Origin: Roseibium algicola | Lineage (GTDB): Bacteria > Pseudomonadota > Alphaproteobacteria > Rhizobiales > Stappiaceae | Reading direction: 5' to 3' | NCBI RefSeq assembly: GCF_001999245.1 | Contig: NZ_CP019630.1 | Coordinates: forward strand, 3,687,001-3,751,000 | DNA length: 64,000 nucleotides | Shown here: in pieces, positions 45,562-54,951 of the stretch | Layout: the number at the start of each line of letters is the position of its first letter | How positions within the stretch are numbered: the stretch's first letter is position 1 | The notes under the pieces: generated by a model | Databases searched by the model: none | What the model was told of the DNA's origin: nothing | Seen by the model: the letters and a program-made list of their open reading frames with translations, nothing else | Program-made: the position numbers and the translations under genes

Positions 45562-46732
45562 CCAGATTTTCGATATCTATATCGATCTGAACATCACACT
45601 GGCCATTACCGCAATGGTGTGGCTGAGCGCCAAACTTCTGCTGGCTCGTTCCGGCAAGAAGGTCGACTTTTCCGTACAGCTTGGGCTGCTGAACGGCTTG
45701 TTCGCCCTGATCCTGCTAACACCCTTCGCCGTCATGGGCTACCAGCACATGCTGTCGGCGGAGGTGGTCCCGCGGACCATGTCCGTCAACCTGGCCGATT
45801 ACGCCGTGTCGCAGTACCTGCGTGGCGGCATCGCCATTTCGGCGGAAGACTTCCAGTCACTGCTCGGACTGCGCACGCAGATCAGCGAAACGATCTTGAC
45901 CCTGTCTACCGGTCTGGGTGCCGGGATTGCGTTGGCTTTCGTGGCCGGGTTCAGCTATTTCGCGCTGAAGCTTCTCGTCAGCTTCGTCCGATTGTACCGG
46001 GTGCTGGCAACCTGCCATGAATGGCGGAGCAATGGCCGTGTGCTGCTGCTGCTGTCGGATCGCGCAATGGTGCCGTTTTCCGCACGTGGGCTGAGGCGCC
46101 ACTACGTGGTCATTCCGTCCGACCTGCTGGCCGAGCCGGAAGACCTGAAGCTGGTTCTCAAGCACGAGTTCCAGCATCTGCGCCAGGGCGATGTCACCTG
46201 GGAAATCGGGCTTGAACTGCTGCGCCCGCTGTTCTTCTGGAACCCGTTCTTCTACATGTGGAAGTCGGAAGTCGAGCGTCTGCGTGAACTGGCCTGCGAT
46301 CAGAAGGTCGCCGAAAACGCCCATGTGGACCTGAGGTCCTATTGCATGTGTCTGCTCCGCGCCGCCCAGGCGGGGATCCGCAAGCGCCAGGACAAGGAAG
46401 CGCGAAAGCGTTCCGTCGGGATCGCAGCCGTTGCCCTTTTGGAGGTGCAGGACAAGCTGCTTCGCCGTTCCCCGGCCGCGAAACTGCGTCGCCGGGTGGA
46501 AGCCTTGCTGGAGACCAATCGGGTTCGTCCTCATTGGGGTGTTACCTGCCTGGCCGTGCTGCCCATGGTGGCGGTGGTCTTCCTGTCGGCACTGTCGATC
46601 CAGAAACCGGCGGACTGGAGCCAGGATCGGCTGATGCTGTCGGCCATCATCAATCTGGAACGCCTGGAAACCAGAAACGGTTCGAACGGGCAGCAGGCCT
46701 ATAATACCTTTGCGCAGCGCCCGCTGCGCTGA
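45548..46732 (+). CDS. BlaR1-like M56 membrane metallopeptidase
   Basis: 394 residues from ATG 45548 behind GGAGGAGGACAG. Several N-terminal spans (ITLAITAMVWLSAKLLL, LGLLNGLFALILLTPFAVMG, LGAGIALAFVAGFSYFALKL), then a cytoplasmic M56 zinc protease with LKHEFQHLRQGD (HExxH) and ERLRELACDQKV (E-x3-D third ligand region). A last span (VTCLAVLPMVAVVFLSALSI) is followed by only about 45 residues: the large penicillin-binding sensor domain of true BlaR1 is missing, so the signal must be sensed differently. It probably cleaves the BlaI-like repressor. Confidence 0.85.
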   Translation: MTLLNQIFDIYIDLNITLAITAMVWLSAKLLLARSGKKVDFSVQLGLLNGLFALILLTPFAVMGYQHMLSAEVVPRTMSVNLADYAVSQYLRGGIAISAEDFQSLLGLRTQISETILTLSTGLGAGIALAFVAGFSYFALKLLVSFVRLYRVLATCHEWRSNGRVLLLLSDRAMVPFSARGLRRHYVVIPSDLLAEPEDLKLVLKHEFQHLRQGDVTWEIGLELLRPLFFWNPFFYMWKSEVERLRELACDQKVAENAHVDLRSYCMCLLRAAQAGIRKRQDKEARKRSVGIAAVALLEVQDKLLRRSPAAKLRRRVEALLETNRVRPHWGVTCLAVLPMVAVVFLSALSIQKPADWSQDRLMLSAIINLERLETRNGSNGQQAYNTFAQRPLR

Positions 46733-46957
46733 GTGATCCAACACTGCTCCGGGCGGAAAGTCGTCCGGAGCAGGGGCATTCCCCCTCTGTTCCGCAAACC
46801 TTGAGGCTTTGCTCCGGCGAGCGACCTCAAGCTCCCGTTCGTGCTGCGCGTGCCTCGATTGCGGGTCATTCAAAAATATCCATCTGGAAATCATTCGCCA
46901 TTCAGGTGATTACTGAACCGTGCCTGCACAGGGGCGGTGCCTCGTGGCTGGCGAGAA

Positions 46958-49348
46958 ATGAAGTTCATCGTCGGCGGCGGTGTCGGGCAATCCAGAGATC
47001 TTGAGCGCGTGCAAGAAACAGGTCCATCCAGGTCAGCCAAATCCATACGGATCAGGGGTCTTGTCCAGGGCGTCGGGTTTCGGCCGTTTGTCTGGCAGGT
47101 TGCAAGGGGCCTGGGTCTTGCCGGTCATGTTCTGAACGACGGCGAAGGTGTGCTGATCGAAGCAAGTGGTGACGAGCGGTCGCTTGACCTTTTTCTGGGC
47201 CGTCTGCAATCGGACGCGCCACTGCTGGCACGTATCGACCAGATTGTTGTGTCCGATCTGGCAGATGCGCCCGCTGCCAGAGATTTCAGAATTCTGCCGA
47301 GTGAAGAAGGCAAGGTCGCCACTGGCGTGGTACCGGACGCCGCAACGTGTCCAGCCTGCCTGGCCGACATCCGCAACCCGGCCGACAGGCGTTACCGCCA
47401 TGCCTTTACCAATTGCACCCATTGCGGACCACGCCTGTCCATCCTGCGGCACATTCCTTATGACCGGGCCTCGACAGCCATGGCAGCCTTCGAAATGTGC
47501 CGGACGTGCCGCAATGAATATGAAGACCCGGCTGACCGGCGCTTTCATGCCCAACCGATTGCCTGTCCGCAGTGCGGGCCGAAACTCTGGTTTGAGGACA
47601 AAGACGGATGTGCCGTTGATGGCGATCCTGTCGTCCTTGCCGCCGCGTGGCTCAGGCGCGGTGCCATTCTGGCGATCAAGGGTCTTGGCGGGTTTCAGAT
47701 AGCGGTCGATGCAAGCAATCAGAGCGCCATTGAAAAGCTGAGGTTGCGCAAGCACCGTCCGGTCAAGCCACTCGCCCTTATGGCGCGGGATCTGGACCAG
47801 ATCCGGGGCTTCGCCTTGGCTGATGCAAAAGAGGTGGCGCTGCTGGAAAGCCCGGCGGCACCGATCGTTCTGCTTAAGAAAGCAGGCGCACCACTGGCGC
47901 CCGGTATCGCCGGTCCGTTCGACCGCCTGGGTGTCATGCTGCCGAACACCCCCTTGCACCATCTGCTGATGGCCGAGCTGAAGGGGCCGATCGTGCTGAC
48001 CTCCGGAAATCTTTCCGAGAACCCGCAGGAAACACAAAACGAATGGGCCCGGCACAACCTTGCAGGCATTGTCGACGGGTTCCTGATGCACAACCGCGAC
48101 GTGGTCAACCGGCTGGATGACAGCGTCGTTCGTCAGGATCGATCCGGCGTTTCCATCCTGCGCCGCGCGCGCGGATACGCTCCGTCGCCGATCCGTCTGC
48201 CCACTTCTTTCGAGGGGGCGCCGAAGGTTCTTGCTTTTGGGGGAGAGCTGAAGGCGACCTTCTGCCTTCTCGACGGCCGCAATGCAGTCCTGTCGCAGCA
48301 TATCGGCGATCTTGAAAACGCGCCGACCCTAGCGGACTACAAGAAGATGCTGAAGCTCTATCTGGACCTCTACCAGTTCGAGCCTGATATTGTCGCCGTC
48401 GATGCACATCCTCAATATCTGTCGACGCGGACCGGCGAAGACTTTGCCCGGGAGCGTGGCCTGCCGCTGGTTCGGGTGCAGCATCACCATGCGCATCTTG
48501 CGGCCTGTCTGGCTGACCAGGGGCAAGACCAGGCGATGCCCGGGAACGTTCACGCCGTTGTTCTGGACGGGCTGGGCTGGGGTGCGGACGGGACGGTCTG
48601 GGGCGGTGAAATCCTTCAGGGAAGCTACGGCGGCTTCGTGCGGTGTGGCCATTTCCGGCAAGTGCCGTTGCCGGGAGGAGAGGCTGCAAACCGGGAGCCG
48701 TGGCGCAATCTGGCAGCGCAATTGTTTACTGACTTTGGAGTGAACTACCGCGCCAACCTGGTGGGAACCGGTCTGGAAACCAGGTTTGCCGGCCATCAGG
48801 CAAAGCTGCTTGATCAGATGATGCAGAAAGGTGTCAACGCACCGATGACGTCCTCTGCCGGGCGACTGTTAGATGCGGTGGCTGCCGCGCTTGATATTTG
48901 TCCGGACAAGCAAGGCTTCGAAGGTGAGGCTGCAATGCAGCTGGAGGTGCTGGCGCGAGCCTCCGTGGCTGGCAAGGAAGGATATCCGGTGGAGGTGACG
49001 ACGTCGGAGACCGTAAAGCTGTCGTTCGACAAGGTCTGGCCTGCGCTTCTTGGCGATCTCAAATCGGGAGTGAAGCATGAGACTATCTCCGCGCGCTTTC
49101 ACCAAGGCCTGATCGACGGCCTTGCGCGCAGCCTGTCGGTTGCAGGCGCAAGACCATCCGGAAAGGTCGTTCTCTCCGGTGGCGTTTTCCAGAACGCCTT
49201 CCTGCGCGACGGCCTGACCGAGAAGCTGGAAACCGATGGCTACACCGTTCTCAACCACAAAAGTGTGCCCGCCAATGATGGCGGCCTTGCGCTCGGTCAG
49301 GCGGTGATCGCAGCAAATTTGCAAGCGCCCTCAACCTTCGATGACTGA
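46958..49348 (+). CDS. hypF: Carbamoyltransferase HypF, hydrogenase maturation
   Basis: 796 residues. It makes the carbamoyl precursor of the cyanide ligands of [NiFe] hydrogenase from carbamoyl phosphate and passes it to HypE. Domains: acylphosphatase (about 30-115, IRIRGLVQGVGFRPFVWQVA), two zinc fingers (CPACLADIRN ... CTHCG and CRTCRNEYED ... CPQCG), YrdC-like domain (about 220-405, AILAIKGLGGFQIAVDA, KHRPVKPLALMARD), and the Kae1-like transferase (HHHAHLAACL, VVLDGLGWGADGTVWGGEIL, VVLSGGVFQNAFL). The start is uncertain: ATG 46958 has a weak ribosome site and GTG 46937 (AGGGGCG upstream) is an alternative. It opens the hydrogenase region, 310 bp before hoxF. Confidence 0.93.
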   Translation: MKFIVGGGVGQSRDLERVQETGPSRSAKSIRIRGLVQGVGFRPFVWQVARGLGLAGHVLNDGEGVLIEASGDERSLDLFLGRLQSDAPLLARIDQIVVSDLADAPAARDFRILPSEEGKVATGVVPDAATCPACLADIRNPADRRYRHAFTNCTHCGPRLSILRHIPYDRASTAMAAFEMCRTCRNEYEDPADRRFHAQPIACPQCGPKLWFEDKDGCAVDGDPVVLAAAWLRRGAILAIKGLGGFQIAVDASNQSAIEKLRLRKHRPVKPLALMARDLDQIRGFALADAKEVALLESPAAPIVLLKKAGAPLAPGIAGPFDRLGVMLPNTPLHHLLMAELKGPIVLTSGNLSENPQETQNEWARHNLAGIVDGFLMHNRDVVNRLDDSVVRQDRSGVSILRRARGYAPSPIRLPTSFEGAPKVLAFGGELKATFCLLDGRNAVLSQHIGDLENAPTLADYKKMLKLYLDLYQFEPDIVAVDAHPQYLSTRTGEDFARERGLPLVRVQHHHAHLAACLADQGQDQAMPGNVHAVVLDGLGWGADGTVWGGEILQGSYGGFVRCGHFRQVPLPGGEAANREPWRNLAAQLFTDFGVNYRANLVGTGLETRFAGHQAKLLDQMMQKGVNAPMTSSAGRLLDAVAAALDICPDKQGFEGEAAMQLEVLARASVAGKEGYPVEVTTSETVKLSFDKVWPALLGDLKSGVKHETISARFHQGLIDGLARSLSVAGARPSGKVVLSGGVFQNAFLRDGLTEKLETDGYTVLNHKSVPANDGGLALGQAVIAANLQAPSTFDD

Positions 49349-49658
49349 TTATTTTCCCTGACTGAAGGTCCTTGAACGCGCCTCGGTCAGCAGGATCGAC
49401 TGATAGGTCATCGGGTGCCATCTGCCCCGATTTTAAGCAGGTTGATCTTCCTCAAAGACGTTTTCCTGCAAGTCTGGAAGCGTGGAACCACTCGGAAATT
49501 TCACAAGTGTATTGCGGGTCGTTGCCATCATGTGCTGCAGTCCGGTTTGATCTGAAATCGATTTAGCGGCAGGGCGCAACACCAGTCAGTCACTTCCGGA
49601 CGGAACGGTCATCGCCTACGCGGGTGCAAACTGCTTTGGGTATCAGGAGGGAGGGGCC
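49349..49658. other. Intergenic region upstream of hoxF
   Basis: 310 bp, probably holding the hox promoter. I see a 10-base palindrome AAATCGATTT (49555-49564) beside TTTGATCTG, but neither a good FNR site nor a clean -24/-12 sigma-54 promoter. No gene is supported. Confidence 0.5.
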
Positions 49659-51539
49659 ATGGACAACGGGCACAAGACCGGGAACGGGGTCTCCACGGCC
49701 ATCTGCGGAACCGCGCCTGTTCCTGCCGAAGAGATCGAAGCGATCTGCGCGCAATTCGGCAACGACAAGCACCGAATGCTCGACATCCTGCGTGAGGTGC
49801 AGGACCACTACCGCTGCATCGCCCCGGCCACCATGGACCATGTTGCCGCCTCTACCGGTCTCACCCGGATCGAGGTGGAGGGCGTTGCCAGCTTCTATTC
49901 CTTCCTCTCCCTGGCGCCGAAAGGCAGGGTCACCATTCGGCTGTGTAACGATATCGTCGACCGGTTCTCCGGGGTGTCAGAGGTTGCCTGTGTTTTTGAA
50001 GAGGAGCTTGGGCTCAAAATCGGCGAAACCAGCAACGACGGTGCGTTTTCGCTGGAATACACTCCCTGCATCGGCATGTGCGATCAGGCGCCAGCCGCGA
50101 TGGTCAACGACATCGTCCTGACGAAACTGACGCCGGAGACCGCGCGCAGCGCCGCGCAGGCGCTGAAGGCGGGCCGAAGCCCGGAGCAGTTGATCAGCGA
50201 GAGGTTCGAGGCGCTGACACCTTCCGAACGCGCCTTGCATATGGTCGACAACAACATCCGCCATGCGGGTGAAGTGCTGTTGGGGCCTGTTCCAGAAGAC
50301 GCCGGGCTTGCCAAGGCGGCCACGATAACACCGACGCAGATCATCTCCGCGATCGAGGAAAGCGGCTTGCGCGGCTGTGGCGGCGCAGGCTTTACCACCG
50401 GCCGGAAATGGCGTTTTGCCGCCAGCGAGCGTGCCGAAAAGCATTTCGTCATCTGCAATGCCGATGAAGGTGAACCGGGCACCTTCAAGGACCGCGTCCT
50501 CCTGACCGAACGGCCGCATCTCCTGATCGAAGGCATGACTATAGCGGCAAGGGCTGTCGGTGCGCGCGAGGGCATCCTTTATCTGCGCGGTGAATATGTC
50601 TATCTGCGCGAGCTTCTTCTTCAGGTACTGGAAGAACGACGCCGGCGCGGTCTTCTCGGCAAGGACATTCTGGGTGTTAAGGGCTTTGATTTCGATATCC
50701 GCCTGCAGCTTGGCGCCGGCGCTTATATATGCGGCGAGGAAGGTGCGCTTATCAGCTCCTGTGAGGGCCTGCCGGGCGAACCCAAGACACGGCCGCCGTT
50801 CCCGGTGAACCGCGGCTATCTCGGGTATCCGACGGTGGTCAACAACGTTGAGACCTTCTGTCATGCCGCGCGCATTCTCGACAAGGGGGCGGCATGGTTC
50901 AATGCCATGGGCATGGAAGGCTCGCACGGCACCAAGCTGTTCTCCGTCTGTGGCGATTGCCTGAACCCGGGTATCTATGAACTGCCTTACGGACACACGG
51001 TCCGGGAACTGCTGGCGATGGTCGGCGGCGAGGATGCCGCCGCGGTTCAGGTTGGCGGACCGAGCGGCACGATGATTGCCCGCGACAGCTTTCACCGTAA
51101 ACTGACGTTCGACGACCTTGCGACCGGCGGGGCGATCATCGTCTTCAACGGCGAACGCAACGTTCTGGAGATCGTCGAATACTACATGTCCTTCTTCGTG
51201 CATGAGAGCTGCGGCTATTGCACGCCCTGCCGGGTCGGCAACGTCTTCCTGCAGAAGGCGATCCAGAAGTTCCGCAAGGGGCTCGCGAACCCGGAGGACA
51301 TCGACTACCTCAAGGACCTCTCCGGTACGATCATCGAGACCAGCCGCTGCGGTCTCGGGATGACGTCTCCCAACCCGGTTCTCACCACCTTGAAGAACTT
51401 TCCGCTGGTCTATTCGGCGGTGATCAAGCCGAGCAAGGACGGCATCCGCGATACGTTCGACATCCAGTCGGCCATCGACGGGGCACGCAAGATCGCCAAG
51501 CGCCGCTCCTATATCTTCGACAAGGATTTCACCCAATGA
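49659..51539 (+). CDS. hoxF: NAD-reducing hydrogenase diaphorase subunit HoxF (with fused HoxE-like domain)
   Basis: 626 residues. Residues about 20-165 are a NuoE/HoxE-like thioredoxin domain; the rest is the NuoF-like part: GCGGAGFTTGRKW (NAD/FMN Rossmann-like glycine loop), CNADEGEPGTFKDRVLL, GAGAYICGEEGALISS (FMN), and ESCGYCTPCRVGN with SRCGLG for the 4Fe-4S cluster. It passes electrons between NAD+/NADH and the Fe-S chain. In the N-terminal domain only three of the four expected 2Fe-2S cysteines are present (C96, C137, C141; position 101 is Asp), so that cluster may be absent, as also seen in some soluble HoxF. ATG 49659 follows GGAGGGAGGGG. Overlaps hoxU by 4 bases. Confidence 0.92.
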   Translation: MDNGHKTGNGVSTAICGTAPVPAEEIEAICAQFGNDKHRMLDILREVQDHYRCIAPATMDHVAASTGLTRIEVEGVASFYSFLSLAPKGRVTIRLCNDIVDRFSGVSEVACVFEEELGLKIGETSNDGAFSLEYTPCIGMCDQAPAAMVNDIVLTKLTPETARSAAQALKAGRSPEQLISERFEALTPSERALHMVDNNIRHAGEVLLGPVPEDAGLAKAATITPTQIISAIEESGLRGCGGAGFTTGRKWRFAASERAEKHFVICNADEGEPGTFKDRVLLTERPHLLIEGMTIAARAVGAREGILYLRGEYVYLRELLLQVLEERRRRGLLGKDILGVKGFDFDIRLQLGAGAYICGEEGALISSCEGLPGEPKTRPPFPVNRGYLGYPTVVNNVETFCHAARILDKGAAWFNAMGMEGSHGTKLFSVCGDCLNPGIYELPYGHTVRELLAMVGGEDAAAVQVGGPSGTMIARDSFHRKLTFDDLATGGAIIVFNGERNVLEIVEYYMSFFVHESCGYCTPCRVGNVFLQKAIQKFRKGLANPEDIDYLKDLSGTIIETSRCGLGMTSPNPVLTTLKNFPLVYSAVIKPSKDGIRDTFDIQSAIDGARKIAKRRSYIFDKDFTQ

Positions 51540-52264
51540 GCGGCACGAAGAGAGAGACCGGCTTCACCTTCACCATCGACGGGGTGGAGATCACCGCCTA
51601 TGCGGGCCAGACTATCATGGAAGCGGCCGACGAGGCCGGGGTCTATATCCCTCGCCTGTGCGATCACGAAGGCCTGCGCCATCAGGGCAGTTGCCGGGTC
51701 TGCACGGTGAAGGCGGGCGGGCGCAGCGTTGCCGCCTGCACCCAGCCGGCGGCACCGGGGCAGGCGGTGGAAAACGAGACACCGCGCCTGACCAAGATGC
51801 GCCGCGACCTGGTGGAAATGCTGTTTCACGAGGGCAATCACCTTTGTCCGATCTGCGAGGCCAGTGGCAATTGCGAGCTTCAGGCCATGGCCTACAGGCT
51901 GGACATGACGGAAGCCACCAGGTTTCCCTATCTGGAACCGTGCCGGGCGCTGGATGCCTCCCATCCCGACATCGCGCTGGACACCAACCGCTGCATTTCC
52001 TGCGGGCGCTGCATCCGCGCGTCCCAGGACGTCGATGGCAAGGGCATCTTCGGTTATGTCGGCCGCGGCATTCACCGCCGTGTGGCAGTCAACGGCGAGA
52101 ACCTTGCCGATACCGATGCCGAGGTGACCGATCACGCGATTTCGGCAGAGGTCTGCCCGGTTGGCTGCATCATCCGCAAGCGCGTCGGCTTCACCGTTCC
52201 CATCGGCGAGCGGGAATTCGATCATGGCCTGATCGGTCACGACATCGAGGAGAAGCGCAAATGA
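51536..52264 (+). CDS. hoxU: NAD-reducing hydrogenase subunit HoxU
   Basis: 242 residues, a NuoG-N-terminal-like Fe-S protein. 2Fe-2S ferredoxin domain (about 10-90): YIPRLCDHEGLRHQGSCRVC and AACTQPA. Then the His-Cys 4Fe-4S motif region HEGNHLCPICEASGNCELQ, and a further cluster site CISCGRCIRASQ with AEVCPVGCI near the C-terminus. It carries electrons between the hydrogenase module and HoxF. ATG 51536 overlaps the hoxF stop and its own stop overlaps hoxY, so translation is coupled. Confidence 0.92.
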   Translation: MSGTKRETGFTFTIDGVEITAYAGQTIMEAADEAGVYIPRLCDHEGLRHQGSCRVCTVKAGGRSVAACTQPAAPGQAVENETPRLTKMRRDLVEMLFHEGNHLCPICEASGNCELQAMAYRLDMTEATRFPYLEPCRALDASHPDIALDTNRCISCGRCIRASQDVDGKGIFGYVGRGIHRRVAVNGENLADTDAEVTDHAISAEVCPVGCIIRKRVGFTVPIGEREFDHGLIGHDIEEKRK

Positions 52265-52830
52265 GCGAGCTGCCCAAGGCCCGGATCGCGACCGCTTCTC
52301 TTGCCGGCTGTTTCGGCTGTCACATGGCGATCCTGGATATCGACGAGCGCCTGATCGAACTGATGCAGCTTGTCGACGTCGACCGCTCGCCGCTTACCGA
52401 CAAGAAGCGCTTCACCCAGCGGTGCGACATCGGCATCATCGAGGGTGGCTGCTGCAACGAGGAAAACGTGCATGTGCTGCATGACTTCCGGCGCAACTGC
52501 GATGTGCTGATCGCGCTCGGCCAATGCGCGATCATGGGTGGGCTGCCGGCCATGCGCAACGCGATCATGCATTCAGACGCGCCGCTGCGTGAATGTCTGG
52601 ACGAGGCCTATATCACTGGCAAATACATCCGCAACACGACCCACAACGTGCCCAACGACCCGGCTCTGCCCTTGCTTCTGGACGAGGTTTATCCGTGTTC
52701 CCAGGTGGTGGAGATCGACTACCAGATCCCTGGTTGTGCACCCAGTGGGGACATCATCTTCGACACGCTTTCCAAGCTGCTGACCGGCAAGTTCCGGGGC
52801 TTCGAGCGTGAAATGATCAAGTTCGACTGA
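52261..52830 (+). CDS. hoxY: [NiFe] hydrogenase small subunit HoxY
   Basis: 189 residues, the short small-subunit type with only the proximal cluster. Ligand cysteines: C17 and C20 (AGCFGCHMAILD), one in ALGQCAIMGG and one in YQIPGCAPSG; EGGCCNEENV is also typical. No twin-arginine signal, so the enzyme is cytoplasmic. It sits between hoxU and hoxH with a 4-base overlap upstream and an 11-base gap downstream. Confidence 0.92.
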   Translation: MSELPKARIATASLAGCFGCHMAILDIDERLIELMQLVDVDRSPLTDKKRFTQRCDIGIIEGGCCNEENVHVLHDFRRNCDVLIALGQCAIMGGLPAMRNAIMHSDAPLRECLDEAYITGKYIRNTTHNVPNDPALPLLLDEVYPCSQVVEIDYQIPGCAPSGDIIFDTLSKLLTGKFRGFEREMIKFD

Positions 52831-52841
52831 GGGTGATGGCG

Positions 52842-54284
52842 ATGACTGAGCCCAGACTGATTGAAATCTCTCCTGTCACCCGCGTGGAAGGCCATGGCAA
52901 GGTGACGATCCACCTGAACGCGGAAAACGAGGTGGATGAAGCCCGGCTGCACATTGTCGAATTCCGCGGCTTCGAGCGGTTCATCCGCGGCCGGCTGATG
53001 TGGGAAGTGCCGGTGATCGTGCAGCGGCTTTGCGGCATCTGCCCTGTCAGCCACCATCTGGCGGCAGCAAAAGCCATGGACATGATCGCCGGTGTCGATC
53101 AGTTGACGCCGACGGCGGAAAAGATGCGCCGGCTGATGCATTACGGCCAGGTGATGCAGTCCCACGTGCTGCACTTCTTCCACCTGGCAGCGCCCGATCT
53201 CCTGTTCGGCTTCGGTGCGCCTGCGGAAAAGCGCAACATCTTCGAGGTGATCAAGGAAAATCCGGAACTCGGCAAGCGCGCCGTCCTGATGCGCAAATAC
53301 GGGCAGGAGATCATCGAGGCGACGGCAGGCAAGAAAGTGCACGGCACCGGCGCCATTCCCGGTGGTATCAATCGCAACCTGCCCATCGAACGGCGGGATC
53401 ATTTTCTCGCCTCGGTGGACCAGATGATCGAATGGTCCCTGGATGCGGTGAAACTCGCCAGGAACTACACGCTGGAGCATGAAGACCTGGTTGCCGAGTT
53501 CGGGTCGTTCCCCTCCAACTACATGTCACTGGTGCGCGAGAGCGACGGAGCTCTCGATCTCTATCACGGCAATCTGCGGGCTCTCAGCTCCACCGGAGAC
53601 ATGATCTTCGATCAGGTGCCTTACACGAAATATCACGAGCTGATTGTCGAGGACGTGCGCTCCTGGTCGTACATGAAATTCCCCTTCATCAAGACGCTTG
53701 GGCCTGACGCCGGCTGGTATCGGGTCGGGCCATTGGCACGCATGAACACGGCAGCCTTCATCGATACGCCTCTTGCCGATGCCGCTCTGAAAGACCTCAA
53801 GGCCGTGACGTGCGGTACGCCGAACAATTCCACGCTGGCCAATCACTGGGCGCGGATGATCGAGGTTCTGCATTGCGTGGAGAAGATCCGGGAGCTTCTG
53901 AACGACCCGGATCTGCAAGGGACGGATCTGATTGCCAAAGGGGACCGGCGCGAGGAAGGCATCGGGGTGATCGAGGCTCCACGTGGAAACCTCATCCACC
54001 ATTACAAGGTCGATGAACATGACCAGGTGACCTATTGCAACCTGATCGTCTCCACGACCCATAACAACGAAGGCATGAACCGCGCGGTGAAGGATGTCGC
54101 GGTCAAGCATCTTTCGGGCAAGGAGCAGATTACCGAGGGCATGCTCAACCATGTCGAAGTCGCGATCCGCGCCTATGATCCATGCCTTTCGTGTGCCACC
54201 CACGCTCTCGGTCAGATGCCGCTGCAGGTAGAGCTGTTCAATGCGGACGGCGCACTTGTCGACAGCCTGACGCAGTGTGTTTGA
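52842..54284 (+). CDS. hoxH: [NiFe] hydrogenase large subunit HoxH
   Basis: 480 residues from ATG 52842 (GAGGG 8-9 bases upstream; GTG 52833 and ATG 52836 are less well placed). The Ni-Fe site ligands are C64 and C67 in RLCGICPVSHH and C448 and C451 in DPCLSCATH, with H454. The N-terminal RVEGHGK carries the conserved glutamate. After H454 comes a 26-residue tail, to be removed by the maturation protease once nickel is in. With HoxFUY it forms a group 3 (NAD-coupled, bidirectional-type) cytoplasmic hydrogenase: H2 + NAD+ to NADH + H+ . Confidence 0.94.
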   Translation: MTEPRLIEISPVTRVEGHGKVTIHLNAENEVDEARLHIVEFRGFERFIRGRLMWEVPVIVQRLCGICPVSHHLAAAKAMDMIAGVDQLTPTAEKMRRLMHYGQVMQSHVLHFFHLAAPDLLFGFGAPAEKRNIFEVIKENPELGKRAVLMRKYGQEIIEATAGKKVHGTGAIPGGINRNLPIERRDHFLASVDQMIEWSLDAVKLARNYTLEHEDLVAEFGSFPSNYMSLVRESDGALDLYHGNLRALSSTGDMIFDQVPYTKYHELIVEDVRSWSYMKFPFIKTLGPDAGWYRVGPLARMNTAAFIDTPLADAALKDLKAVTCGTPNNSTLANHWARMIEVLHCVEKIRELLNDPDLQGTDLIAKGDRREEGIGVIEAPRGNLIHHYKVDEHDQVTYCNLIVSTTHNNEGMNRAVKDVAVKHLSGKEQITEGMLNHVEVAIRAYDPCLSCATHALGQMPLQVELFNADGALVDSLTQCV

Positions 54285-54322
54285 GCGTGGGGAGGTTCAG
54301 CGGAATGAATACCTCTCAGATG

Positions 54323-54448
54323 GTCATCCCGGACGCAGCAAAGCGGAGATCCGGGATCGGCGAGCCCGATACTCTCTTTCGGGAAATGAATTGCCGAGAA
54401 ATCTGCGCCTCCCCGACCCCGGCTCGCGCTGCGCTTGGCCGGGATGAC
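54323..54448. repeat. Palindromic element inside the hydrogenase operon
   Basis: The ends are perfect 10-base inverted repeats, GTCATCCCGG (54323-54332) and CCGGGATGAC (54439-54448). Inner segments also mirror each other (GGATCTCCGC-like parts around 54345 and CGGCTCGCGCTGCGC at 54420-54434). It occupies most of the 208-bp gap between hoxH and hoxW, the only wide gap in the hox/hypA-E run. Confidence 0.75.
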
Positions 54449-54492
54449 GCTGGAAAGGGTTTTTGTAGGAACTCTGAAAAGAGGACGTCTTC

Positions 54493-54951
54493 ATGCTTCT
54501 GATCGGATATGGCAATCCCGGGCGGGGCGATGACGGGCTTGGGCCGGCCTTGTCCGAGGCAATCGTCGCGCGCGGATTGCCGGGGTTGGAGGTCGATACC
54601 GATTATCAGCTTGTCGCCGAACATGCGCTGGCGGTTTCAGAGCAAGATGTGGTGATCTTCGTTGACGCGGAGATCGGTGCCGAGGGAGCCTATTCGTTTC
54701 GGGAAATCGCGCCGGGTGCACCGGAAGTGCTCGGCAGCCACAGCCTGGTTCCGCAGACTGTTCTAGCGCTTTGCGATACCCTTTATGGCGCCCGACCGAA
54801 AGCCTTCGTGCTTGGTATCTCCGGCTATGAATTTGGTGAGGTAAAGGAAGGGCTGTCCGACAAGGCAGCTGCCAATCTGGCTGCAGCCGAGGCTTTCTTG
54901 CTGGAGTGGCTGCAAAAGGCAGATCAGCAGAGGGAGGCAGCCCATGCATGA
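54493..54951 (+). CDS. hoxW: Hydrogenase maturation protease (HoxW-type)
   Basis: 152 residues. The M52 protease pattern is clear: MLLIGYGNPGRGDDGLGPAL with the first nickel-sensing acidic residue after GNP, VIFVDAEIG with the second, and GSHSLVPQTVLALC with the histidine. It clips the C-terminal tail from HoxH. GAGGAC precedes ATG 54493. It overlaps hypA by 8 bases. Confidence 0.88.
   Translation: MLLIGYGNPGRGDDGLGPALSEAIVARGLPGLEVDTDYQLVAEHALAVSEQDVVIFVDAEIGAEGAYSFREIAPGAPEVLGSHSLVPQTVLALCDTLYGARPKAFVLGISGYEFGEVKEGLSDKAAANLAAAEAFLLEWLQKADQQREAAHA

Noticed and set aside
49349..49658. Possible sigma-54 or FNR promoter before hoxF
   Set aside because: GGGTGC...TGCTT has the wrong GG-to-GC spacing for -24/-12, and TTGATCTGAAATCGA has a five-base gap and a mismatch for FNR.
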